The position numbers were made by a program, and so were the translations under genes. Below are positions 30,482-37,187 of a stretch of DNA of 37,187 bases, one piece after another (positions within the stretch are counted from its first letter, which is position 1; every line of letters starts with the position of its first letter). Under the pieces are notes generated by a model that was not told where the DNA came from, searched no databases, and worked only from the letters and a program-made list of their open reading frames with translations. Origin of the DNA: Solirubrobacterales bacterium (GTDB lineage Bacteria; Actinomycetota; Thermoleophilia; Solirubrobacterales; Solirubrobacteraceae); contig QHBV01000187.1 of assembly GCA_003244035.1 (NCBI GenBank), positions 1 through 37,187 of the forward strand, in the 5' to 3' direction.

Positions 30482-31672
30482 TCAGCGCACGTAGACGGCG
30501 AAGAAGTCGCGGTCGTCAGGGGTCAGGTAGCGCTCGGGGGAGCGAGCCATGCTCGACAGCAGGTTCGCTGCGCCCCGGGCGCCGCGTTCGCCGTAGGTGA
30601 TGAAGCTGGTCCAGTAGGAGTTGATGTCCAGCTCCATCGCGCGGACCGCGCCGGCGTGGATCATGATCTGCGCGAGCGAGCCGACCGTCTGGTCGTTGGC
30701 GGCGGCGTAGATCAGGTCGCGGCGGCGGTCGACCCCGACCGCCGAGCGCCACACGCGGACCGCGTTGCCGAGCGTCGCGCCCCATTCGGGGCCGTTTGAG
30801 AGATTTGGGTTCGCCTGCCCATGATTGACGATCAGGGGCAGGTTCTGACGCGCGAAGACGATGCCCTGACCGACGTCGGGGCCGCCTGACCAGGCGACGA
30901 TGTCGGTCCGGCCGTCGCGGTAGCGCAGGAGCGTCGCCACCCCTCCCTTCATCGGCGCGTACGTGTGCCCCCCCTCGGCGAATCCGCCGCCCGAGTCGCT
31001 CAGCTTGAAGCCACTGTTGAACGTGGCCACGAGCCGGCTGCGCAGCCGCGGCGGCACCTCCGCCGGACCGCGCGAAGCGAGGGGGACGCCGGGCTCGAGC
31101 CGCCCGGGATACAGCCACGTCGAGGTGCGGGCGTGGTCGATCCAGGCGACCCCCGCGACGAGCCCGGGGTAGGCGGGATCGGGGCGGAAGCTCGTCACCA
31201 GCACGGGCGGGCGCGAGCCGCCGGCGGCGAACGTCGAGTGCCACACGCCCTCGCCGGCGAGCGCCGGGTGGATCAGCGGCCGGATCCGGCGCGGGCGGTA
31301 GTAGCGCTTTGGCGGGCGCTTTGTGCCCGACGCCGAGACGGCGCCGGGCAGCTTCGGCAGCGCGCGCAGCGCGGGGCCGCCGGTCGCCGGCGCGGTCAGC
31401 GAGTAGTAGAGCGATTCGACCTGGGTGATCAGGCCGCGTGCTCCGTTGTCGCGCATCCATTCCACGGTGCGGATGCCGAGGCTCGAGTTCGACGGCTGCG
31501 CGAGTGCCCGCGCGTAGGAGACGAGCGCGGGAATCAGGCACAGCGCCGCGGCGGCCAGCGCGACCCGACGGGCGCGGCGCCAGCCGAGCCGCCCGCGGCG
31601 CCGGGGTGGCTTTGATGCCGGCGCCTCTGGCAGGAGGGTAAGCTCGGTGGGGGCTCGGGGTGGGGCAAGCAT
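30482..31672 (-). CDS. Membrane-anchored phosphodiester glycosidase-like (NAGPA) protein
   Basis: A 396-residue protein with an N-terminal cytoplasmic basic stretch, one membrane span at about 35-58 and an extracytoplasmic domain. Segments such as VATFNSGFKL, GGHTYAPMKGGVATLLRYRDG, NDQTVGSLAQIMIHAGAVRAMELDIN and FITYGER match the NAGPA/DUF2233 fold, which hydrolyses or remodels sugar phosphodiesters, often of exopolysaccharide or teichoic acid. The substrate here is unknown. It is convergent with the lon-linked gene and divergent from the arabinose-lipid cluster, whose cell-wall theme it fits. The ATG at 31672 has no strong Shine-Dalgarno. Confidence 0.85.
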   Translation of the reverse strand: MLAPPRAPTELTLLPEAPASKPPRRRGRLGWRRARRVALAAAALCLIPALVSYARALAQPSNSSLGIRTVEWMRDNGARGLITQVESLYYSLTAPATGGPALRALPKLPGAVSASGTKRPPKRYYRPRRIRPLIHPALAGEGVWHSTFAAGGSRPPVLVTSFRPDPAYPGLVAGVAWIDHARTSTWLYPGRLEPGVPLASRGPAEVPPRLRSRLVATFNSGFKLSDSGGGFAEGGHTYAPMKGGVATLLRYRDGRTDIVAWSGGPDVGQGIVFARQNLPLIVNHGQANPNLSNGPEWGATLGNAVRVWRSAVGVDRRRDLIYAAANDQTVGSLAQIMIHAGAVRAMELDINSYWTSFITYGERGARGAANLLSSMARSPERYLTPDDRDFFAVYVR

Positions 31673-31778
31673 CGGGAGGAGCCTTGCAGCTGGTCTCGAT
31701 ACGGATGGTAAAGAGATGCTGAGAGCCTTTTCATCGGACCCACAGGTGGCCTTCAGAGATACGGGCTAGGCTGGCGGG

Positions 31779-32753
31779 ATGCCGACTGCCTGTGGAGGTG
31801 CGAGCGCGGAGGCGCCGTTACGTCCCCACGGGCCGATCGCGCTGGTCCCCCGGCGTCGTCGTGCCCACGCGATCCTGGTCACGATTCGTCCGCGGCAGTG
31901 GATCAAGAACGGGCTCGTGGTCGCCGCCGCGGGCGCCGCGGGAGCGCTCGGACACGACGACGTCCCCGTGCACGTCGCGCTTGCGTGCGCGGCCTTCTGC
32001 CTGCTCGCATCCGGCGCCTACGCGATCAACGACGTCCGTGACGCAGACGAAGATCGGCTGCATCCTCGCAAGCGCTTTCGCCCGGTCGCGGCGCGGGAGC
32101 TCACGCCCGGCGCCGCGCTCACGCTCGGTTTCTGCCTGATGCTCGGGGGTCTCGCCGTGTGCGCCCTCGTCCGCCCGCTGCTGGTCGCCGTCGGCGCCGG
32201 CTACCTCGCGCTCACGCTCAGCTACACGGTGCTCTGGCGCCACGTGGTGCTGCTCGACGTGCTGGCGATCGCCGGTGGATTCGTCCTGCGCGCGATCGCC
32301 GGCGGTGTGGCGGCGCCGGTGGCGCTGTCGCGCTGGTTCGTGCTCGTCGTCACCGCTGTCGCGGTCTTCGTCGCCGCGGGCAAGCGGCAGGCGGAGCTAC
32401 GGCGCAGCGAGGCTGGGCCGGCGCAGCGCCGCAGCGAGGCTGGGCCGGCGCAGCGCCGGCGCGTGCTGGCGCTCTACACGCCACCGGTGTTGCGCCTGAT
32501 CCTCACCGGTAGCATCGCGGTCGCGCTGTTCGCCTACTGCGTGTGGGCCTTTCAGCTGGCCACGATCAGCGGCATCCCCTGGCGAGAGCTGACGATCGTC
32601 CCGTTCGCCGCGTGCCTGCTGCGCTACGGCGCGCTCGCGCGAGCTGGAGACGGCGAAGCGCCCGAGGAGGTGCTGCTCCGGGATCGCTGGATGCAGCTGG
32701 CCGGCGCTGCCTGGCTCGTGCTCTTCGCCGTGGGCGTCCATGCCGCCGAGTGA
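31779..32753 (+). CDS. UbiA-family decaprenyl-phosphate phosphoribosyltransferase-like
   Basis: A 324-residue integral membrane prenyltransferase with about nine spans. The first Asp-rich motif is NDVRDADEDRLHPRKRFRPVA (84-104), and the second region has SRWFVLVVTAVAVFVAAGKRQAEL. This matches Rv3806c, which joins phosphoribosyl diphosphate and polyprenyl phosphate. The gene order with DprE1 and DprE2 supports that role. A 27-bp tandem duplication inserts an extra RSEAGPAQR unit after the second motif, in a cytosolic loop. The DprE1 ATG lies inside the last 14 bases. Confidence 0.9.
   Translation: MPTACGGASAEAPLRPHGPIALVPRRRRAHAILVTIRPRQWIKNGLVVAAAGAAGALGHDDVPVHVALACAAFCLLASGAYAINDVRDADEDRLHPRKRFRPVAARELTPGAALTLGFCLMLGGLAVCALVRPLLVAVGAGYLALTLSYTVLWRHVVLLDVLAIAGGFVLRAIAGGVAAPVALSRWFVLVVTAVAVFVAAGKRQAELRRSEAGPAQRRSEAGPAQRRRVLALYTPPVLRLILTGSIAVALFAYCVWAFQLATISGIPWRELTIVPFAACLLRYGALARAGDGEAPEEVLLRDRWMQLAGAAWLVLFAVGVHAAE
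32404..32457. repeat. 27-bp perfect in-frame tandem duplication
   Basis: 32404-32430 and 32431-32457 are identical; each unit starts GCAGCGAGGCTGGG and ends GCAGCGCC. In protein terms the unit is a nine-residue repeat of the type RSEAGPAQR in the UbiA-family protein, leaving the reading frame intact. Confidence 0.92.
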
Positions 32754-34146
32754 GGCGGTCTTCTCGCCGGCGCCGGCACCGCCGGCCGGCGCCGGCACGA
32801 TCGCTCCTGTGCGGGCGGCCGTCAGCGGCTGGGGAGGCGGGCCGCGAGCGCCGGTGATGTTGGCGCGCCCCGCGGACGCCGATGCCCTGCGCGCGGCTCT
32901 GGACGGGCATCGTGGCGCGATCGCGCGGGGGATGGGGCGCAGCTACGGCGACGCCGCACAGCTCGCGGGTGGCCTGGTGCTGGACACCACCGGCATGCGC
33001 ACGTTTGAGCTCGACCGGGAAGGGGGGACCGTCACCGCCCAGGCGGGCGTCACCCTCGGCGAGCTGCTCGGCGCGCTGGTGCCCGCGGGATGGGTTCTTC
33101 CGGTCGTCCCCGGCACGCAGCACGTGACCGTCGGCGGGGCGATCGCGAGCGACATCCACGGCAAGAACCACGGCAGCGCGGGGACCTTCGGCAGCCACGT
33201 GCAGGCGCTCGGCTTGCTGACTTCGGCCGGGGAGGTACTCGAGCTCGCGCCCGATCGCGGTAGCGAGCTGTTCGCCGCCACGCTCGGGGGCATGGGGCTC
33301 ACCGGCGTGATCCTGTGGGCGCGGATCGCGCTGCGCGCGGTCGCCGGCGCTCTGCTCCGGGTCGACACCGATCGCGTGCGAGACCTCGACGAGGCGCTCG
33401 CGGCGCTGATCGCGCCGGGCGGGCCGCACCGAGTCGCCTGGCTCGACCTGCTCGGCTCCGCATCCGGCAGGGGGATCGTCACCCGCGCGGAGCATCACGG
33501 GGCCGGGGATGCGTACGCCCAGGCCGGTGCGCGCGGCGGTGCCACGGTGCGCTCGCGGGCGACGGTGCCCGAGCGGTGGCCGGCGGGGTTGCTCCGTGCG
33601 AGCACGGTGCGCGCCTTCAACGAGTTGCGCTACCGCCGCGCACCGCGCCGTGACCGCGGGCACGTGCAGGCGTTCGGGGCGCACATGTTCCCGCTCGACT
33701 CGCTGCGGGCATGGCCGCGGCTGTATGGGCCTGAGGGGTTGCTGCAGTACCAGCTCGTCGTACCGCTGGGCGCCGAGCACGTCCTGGGCACTGTGATCGG
33801 GCAGCTCCGGCGCGCGCGGGTTCCGTGCTACCTGGCGGTGCTCAAGGACTTCGGCCCCGCCAACCAAGCGCCGCTGTCCTTCCCGCTCGAGGGATGGACA
33901 CTCGCGCTCGACCTGCCGCGAGCCGCGCCCGGGGTGGGGGAGCTGCTGCAACGCTTCGACACGCTGGTGGCGGGGGCGAACGGCCGGGTCTACCTGAGCA
34001 AGGACGCGCGCCTGGCGCCAGACGCGCTGGCGGCGATGTACCCGCGACTCGAGCACTGGCGCAGCGTGCGCGATCGAGCCGATCCCGAGCGCCTGTGGCG
34101 CTCGGATCTCGGATTGCGGACGGGCCTGATCCGAGACGAACGATGA
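32740..34146 (+). CDS. dprE1: Decaprenylphosphoryl-beta-D-ribose 2'-oxidase (DprE1 orthologue)
   Basis: A 468-residue FAD oxidase of the vanillyl-alcohol oxidase fold that, with DprE2, turns polyprenylphosphoryl ribose into the arabinose donor. FAD-binding segments are GMGRSYGDAAQ and GTQHVTVGGAIASDIHGKNHG. The C-terminal part (FGPANQAPLSFPLEGW) aligns closely with mycobacterial DprE1. The active Lys418 equivalent is Lys421 in VYLSKDAR. The position of the benzothiazinone-target Cys387 is Ala389 (codon 33904-33906). The first 25 residues are low-complexity and contain a dispersed GC palindrome. The stop overlaps dprE2 in ATGA. Confidence 0.93.
   Translation: MPPSEAVFSPAPAPPAGAGTIAPVRAAVSGWGGGPRAPVMLARPADADALRAALDGHRGAIARGMGRSYGDAAQLAGGLVLDTTGMRTFELDREGGTVTAQAGVTLGELLGALVPAGWVLPVVPGTQHVTVGGAIASDIHGKNHGSAGTFGSHVQALGLLTSAGEVLELAPDRGSELFAATLGGMGLTGVILWARIALRAVAGALLRVDTDRVRDLDEALAALIAPGGPHRVAWLDLLGSASGRGIVTRAEHHGAGDAYAQAGARGGATVRSRATVPERWPAGLLRASTVRAFNELRYRRAPRRDRGHVQAFGAHMFPLDSLRAWPRLYGPEGLLQYQLVVPLGAEHVLGTVIGQLRRARVPCYLAVLKDFGPANQAPLSFPLEGWTLALDLPRAAPGVGELLQRFDTLVAGANGRVYLSKDARLAPDALAAMYPRLEHWRSVRDRADPERLWRSDLGLRTGLIRDER
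32766..32796. repeat. 31-bp GC palindromic element, copy in dprE1
   Basis: A near-identical (30 of 31) partner of 3329-3359 in dnaX: two GCCGGCGCCGGC palindromes with a 7-base spacer. Here it encodes PAPAPPAGAG in the disordered N-terminus of DprE1, in the same reading frame as in dnaX. Confidence 0.6.
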
Positions 34147-34898
34147 TCCAGTGGGACGGGACGCGGGTGTTGCTCGTGGGTGGCAGCTCGGAGATCGGGC
34201 TCGCGATCGTGCGGCGGATCGCTTCTGAGCGTCCCGTGCGGCCGTACCTGCTCGGGCGCGACGGCGCTCGGCTCGCCGGCGCCGCGACCGCGCTCGAGCG
34301 CTCGGGCTGCGCCCGTGCCGAGCTCGACCTGGTAGACGCCGAGGACCTTGATTCGCACGCGGCGGCGATCGCGCGCGCGTTCGAGCGCAGCGGCGGCTTC
34401 GAGCTCGTCGTGCTCGCGGTCGGTGTGCTCGGTGCCCAGCAGGGACTCGACGCCGACCCAGCGCAGGCGGCCGAGGTGATGCGGGTCAACTTTGCCGGCT
34501 GCGGCTCGCTGCTGTTGCATTGCCTGCGCGCGCTGCGCGGCCAGGGACGGGGAACGGTGGTCGTGCTCTCGAGCGTCGCGGCCGAGCGGCCGCGGGCGGG
34601 CAACGCGATCTACGGCGCCGCCAAGGCGGGGCTCGATGCGCTCGCGCAGGGCCTCGCCGACGGCACCGCCGGCAGCGGAGTGCGCGTTCTGGTGGTCCGT
34701 CCCGGGTTTGTCAGGACGCGGATGACCGCCGGCCTCGCGCCCGCACCGATGGCGACTACGCCCGAGCAGGTCGCCGAGGCGACGGTGACGGCGCTCGGGG
34801 GCCGTGCCAATACGGTGTGGGTGCCCGGTCGGCTCCGCTACGTGTTTGCGGTCCTCCGCCACCTGCCGCGGCCGCTGTACCGCCGGCTGCCCCTGTGA
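34143..34898 (+). CDS. dprE2: Decaprenylphosphoryl-D-2-keto-erythropentose reductase (DprE2)
   Basis: A 251-residue short-chain dehydrogenase, the partner that reduces the DprE1 keto product to polyprenylphosphoryl arabinose. The nucleotide motif is VLLVGGSSEIGLAIVRR. The active-site region has VVVLSSVAAERPR and the YxxxK motif in AIYGAAKAGLDALAQG. The C-terminal LRYVFAVLRHLPRPLYRRLP resembles the membrane-associating end of mycobacterial DprE2. It overlaps dprE1 at its start (ATGA) and a small membrane protein gene at its stop (GTGA), a tightly coupled set. Confidence 0.93.
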   Translation: MIQWDGTRVLLVGGSSEIGLAIVRRIASERPVRPYLLGRDGARLAGAATALERSGCARAELDLVDAEDLDSHAAAIARAFERSGGFELVVLAVGVLGAQQGLDADPAQAAEVMRVNFAGCGSLLLHCLRALRGQGRGTVVVLSSVAAERPRAGNAIYGAAKAGLDALAQGLADGTAGSGVRVLVVRPGFVRTRMTAGLAPAPMATTPEQVAEATVTALGGRANTVWVPGRLRYVFAVLRHLPRPLYRRLPL

Positions 34899-35128
34899 GA
34901 CGGGCCACGCTCGCGGCCGATGTCGCGATCGCGGCGCTGCTCGCGCTGCTCGCGGTGATCCTCGCGCCCGGGCTGGCGGTGGTGGCGATACTCGCGATCC
35001 TGGTCGTGCTTGTGTGCGCGGTCAGCTTCGTGCTCGACGGCCGCGCGCGCCGCGGGCCCCGGGTGCGGAGGGTTGGCCGCGGCCGCATGCGTCGCGTGCG
35101 CCGCATGCCCCGCGGCCGCGTGCGCTGA
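34895..35128 (+). CDS. Small basic membrane protein, end of DPA cluster
   Basis: A 77-residue protein from the GTG overlapping the dprE2 stop in GTGA. It has two near-continuous hydrophobic stretches (about 9-47, ALLALLAVILAPGLAVVAIL and similar) forming a hairpin, then an Arg-rich tail (RARRGPRVRRVGRGR and RRMPRGR). No family is recognised. Coupling to dprE2 suggests a helper for this pathway, such as a membrane scaffold or small flippase-like component, but this is only inferred from position. Its stop lies one base from the convergent R2lox stop. Confidence 0.7.
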   Translation: MRRATLAADVAIAALLALLAVILAPGLAVVAILAILVVLVCAVSFVLDGRARRGPRVRRVGRGRMRRVRRMPRGRVR

Positions 35129-35129
35129 G

Positions 35130-36401
35130 CTACGCGAACAGCTTCCGCGCCCGCGCCAGCATCCGCAGACTGCCGCTCGGCCTGATCCTGCCCAGCAACA
35201 GCGCGCGCAAGGGATCGATCCGTCCCGCGGCGAGGTCGAGCCAGTCGTCGAAGCGGCAGCGGAAGACCAGGTCGGGATGCTCGAGGCGCCCCGCCGCGAC
35301 CGACGTCTCACCGTTGTCGATCCGCAGGTGCCAGGGCTCGGCGTCCGTGAACTCCCACTGGATCCTCGCGCCCGGAGCGATCGCCGGGTCGAGCTGGCGG
35401 CGCAGGCCGTCGAACAGCATCGCGGTGGCCTGCGGATCGGGCTCCACATGGCCGCCCGGGCCGCCCAGGTAGCCGGCGCGCAGCAGCGTCAGCCCACGCT
35501 CTGCCCGCTCGACTGGCGAGAAGTCGAACGGTAGGCCGACCCGCAGCTGCAACGGCTCGATCCCGGCGGCCCGGAGCCGGCCCTCGATCGCCTCTGCGCC
35601 ATACGCGTACAGCTGCTCGAGCGTGAAGCCGAAGCAGGTGACGTAGCGCTCGTCCCAGTCCGGGGGCACGAACACCGCCGTTGCGAACGGGAGGATCTCA
35701 CGCAGCAGCTCCTCGATCGCGGCTTCGCAGTCGGGGTCCTCGCGGACGAGGTCGGCGATCATCTTGACCCCGAAGGCGATGTGGCGCTGTTCGTCGCGTG
35801 AGACGTTGCCGATGCCCTCCCGCAGGCCGGGCAGAAGGCTGCGCCGGGTCAACGACTCCTCGATGAAGTGCTGCCCCGCCTGCGCCAGCGTCGCCTCGAT
35901 CACGAGGTGATACAGCGCGATCGCCTGCGCGAGCTTGGGCTTTGAGCGGTCCCGCCGCAGCTCGCCGGCCATCCTGTCCAGGCGCGCGAACACCTTGCGA
36001 AAGCCCCACGTGAGCTCGGGCAGCGTCGCCTCGAGCGCGGCGGGTAGGTTCTCGCCCGTCCCGGCGACCTCGCGCATGAAGCGCCCGAACAGGACCGCGT
36101 GGCGAGCCTCGTCGACCTGCTGGGTGGCGAGGAAGTACTTTTGCTCCTGGCGCGGCGCGGCGTCGATGTACGGGGATAGGGCGTTTGCGACCGCATCCTC
36201 GCCGTGGAGGAACATCGAGTAGGTCCACAGCGCCGCGCGCCGCTCGAGCTCGGTGAACTTCTGCTGCCAGTCCTCGCGGTCGACCGAGAAGTCGATCTCG
36301 CTCGCGCGCCAGTGTCCCTGCTCCCAGCGTGCGTAAAGATCCTCGTAGGAGACCTGGTCGGCGGCGGGGCACCGCGAGCGAAGCGAGTGGTCTGCAAGCA
36401 T
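35130..36401 (-). CDS. R2-like ligand-binding oxidase (R2lox) fused to SCP2 domain
   Basis: A 423-residue protein. Residues about 15-290 are a ferritin-like domain of the R2lox class, with predicted dimetal ligands Glu68 (LHGED), Glu98 and His101 (DEARH), Glu169 (LVIEA), Glu204 and His207 (DEQRH). Spacing matches R2lox rather than ribonucleotide reductase R2, and the residues that form the Tyr-Val ether crosslink in R2lox are conserved as Tyr164 and Val71. Residues about 300-423 look like a sterol carrier protein 2 domain (IQWEFTDAEPWHLRIDNGE, then HPDLVFRCRFDDWLDL). R2lox alone is about 300 residues. The fusion suggests an oxidase that acts on a bound lipid; this is inference. The ATG at 36401 has no Shine-Dalgarno. 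Confidence 0.82.
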   Translation of the reverse strand: MLADHSLRSRCPAADQVSYEDLYARWEQGHWRASEIDFSVDREDWQQKFTELERRAALWTYSMFLHGEDAVANALSPYIDAAPRQEQKYFLATQQVDEARHAVLFGRFMREVAGTGENLPAALEATLPELTWGFRKVFARLDRMAGELRRDRSKPKLAQAIALYHLVIEATLAQAGQHFIEESLTRRSLLPGLREGIGNVSRDEQRHIAFGVKMIADLVREDPDCEAAIEELLREILPFATAVFVPPDWDERYVTCFGFTLEQLYAYGAEAIEGRLRAAGIEPLQLRVGLPFDFSPVERAERGLTLLRAGYLGGPGGHVEPDPQATAMLFDGLRRQLDPAIAPGARIQWEFTDAEPWHLRIDNGETSVAAGRLEHPDLVFRCRFDDWLDLAAGRIDPLRALLLGRIRPSGSLRMLARARKLFA

Positions 36402-36413
36402 CGCCGATCAACC

Positions 36414-37187
36414 CTACCGCTCGAGCTTGGGCGAGCGCCACGGCTCCCGCAGGCGCCGCTCGAGCTCGTCGCCGAGCGTCGCGATCGCGATCCGCTCCTG
36501 CGCGAGGCTGTCGCGGTCGCGCAGCGTGACCGTCCGGTCCTCGAGCGACTGGTGGTCGACCGTGATCGCCCACGGCGTGCCGATCTCGTCCTGGCGGCGG
36601 TAGCGGCGCCCGATCGCGCCGCCTTCGTCGTACTCCGCCTGGATGCGCTCGCGCAGCTCGCGATGGACCTCGTGCGCGAGCTCGGGCTGCCCGTCCTTGC
36701 GCACCAGCGGAAGCACGGCCACCTTCACCGGCGCCAGCAGCGGGTGCAGGCGCAGCACGGTCCGCTTCTCCCCTGCGATCTCGTCCTCGTCGTAGGCATC
36801 GAGGAGAAAAGCCAGCAGCGCCCGGTCCACCCCGGCGGCGGGCTCGATCACGTGGGGGACGTAGCGCTCGCCGGTCGCGGTGTCGACGTACTCGAGCTTC
36901 TGCCCGGAGCGCTCGGCGTGCGCCCCCAGATCGAAGTCGCCGCGATTGGCGATCCCCTCGAGCTCCGACCACCGGGCCTCGCCCGCGGAGGCGGCCGCCG
37001 GGAGCAGGTACTCGATGTCGCTGGTGGCGCTCGAGTAGTGCGAGAGCTCCTCGGGCTCGTGCGCTCGCAGGCGCAGGTGGTCGGGGCGGATCCCGAGCCG
37101 CGTGTACCAGTTCATCCGCTCCGAGCGCCAGCGCTCGTACCACCTCCCAGCCTCGGCCGGCGGCACGAAGTACTCCATCTCCATCTG
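36414..37187 (-). CDS. glyS: Glycyl-tRNA synthetase, C-terminal part (cut by window edge)
   Basis: The frame is open to the window end; the first visible residues include QMEMEYFVPP, the class II motif region of the alpha2-type eukaryotic/archaeal-like GlyRS used by actinobacteria. Further segments are ELSHYSSATSDIEYL, EPAAGVDRALLAFLLDAYDED (motif 3) and the anticodon-binding domain APVKVAVLPLVRKDGQPEL. It charges tRNA-Gly. The 5' part and start codon lie outside the window. It ends 12 bases upstream of the R2lox ATG, so the two may be cotranscribed. Confidence 0.95.
   Translation of the reverse strand, partial: QMEMEYFVPPAEAGRWYERWRSERMNWYTRLGIRPDHLRLRAHEPEELSHYSSATSDIEYLLPAAASAGEARWSELEGIANRGDFDLGAHAERSGQKLEYVDTATGERYVPHVIEPAAGVDRALLAFLLDAYDEDEIAGEKRTVLRLHPLLAPVKVAVLPLVRKDGQPELAHEVHRELRERIQAEYDEGGAIGRRYRRQDEIGTPWAITVDHQSLEDRTVTLRDRDSLAQERIAIATLGDELERRLREPWRSPKLER

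Overview
The window is a compact, very GC-rich bacterial chromosome segment with short intergenic gaps and many 4-base ATGA/GTGA gene overlaps. The gene set points to a deep-branching actinomycete, most likely class Thermoleophilia (Solirubrobacterales or relatives). The evidence is the DprE1/DprE2/UbiA arabinose-lipid cluster, many GTG/TTG or weakly led starts, an E-type succinate dehydrogenase and the ffs-dnaX-ybaB-recR order. The taxonomic call is an inference. No phage, transposase, CRISPR array or rRNA was seen.

Layout. 1-1577: the 5' end of a tRNA gene, a UDP-sugar dehydrogenase and a possible 39-residue ORF. 1609-4793: a long (about 273 nt) SRP RNA with an Alu-type domain, then the DNA maintenance operon dnaX-ybaB-recR. 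4823-8810: a divergent GH3-like exported protein, lysC-asd (aspartate pathway) and a cupin. 8914-12856 (minus): sdhA-sdhB, a CCG-domain subunit and a 75-residue protein, forming an anchor-less E-type succinate:quinone oxidoreductase operon. 12857-13167: a gene-free stretch with a terminator hairpin, inverted repeats and a 37-bp tandem duplication. 13168-15913 (minus): a membrane protein, msrB, a PPOX flavoprotein and a site-2 protease with CBS domains. 15980-19582 (plus): M32 carboxypeptidase, then isocitrate and malate dehydrogenases. 19586-21455 (minus): an AT-hook winged-helix protein, an SRPBCC protein and an NAD(P)-binding epimerase-like protein. 21606-22018 (plus): a four-cysteine small protein and a single-span microprotein. 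22019-25170 (minus): a CPA1 antiporter, an uncharacterised membrane protein and a DUF1996 protein. 25272-27060 (minus): a fluoride-export operon of two CrcB genes and a triple DUF190 protein. 27109-30480 (plus): Hsp20, Lon and an unknown protein. 30482-31672 (minus): a membrane-anchored phosphodiester glycosidase-like protein. 31779-35128 (plus): UbiA prenyltransferase, DprE1, DprE2 and a small basic membrane protein. 35130-37187 (minus): an R2lox oxidase fused to an SCP2 domain, and the 3' part of the glycyl-tRNA synthetase gene.

The TCA genes (sdh, idh, mdh) form a metabolic theme, lysC-asd supplies the aspartate family, and UbiA-DprE1-DprE2 makes a polyprenyl-phosphate arabinose donor. The most unusual items are the R2lox-SCP2 fusion, the long SRP RNA, a 22-nt motif shared upstream of dnaX and of the AT-hook gene, the SDH operon with its small fourth gene, the triple DUF190 protein, and a DprE1 with alanine at the benzothiazinone cysteine position.
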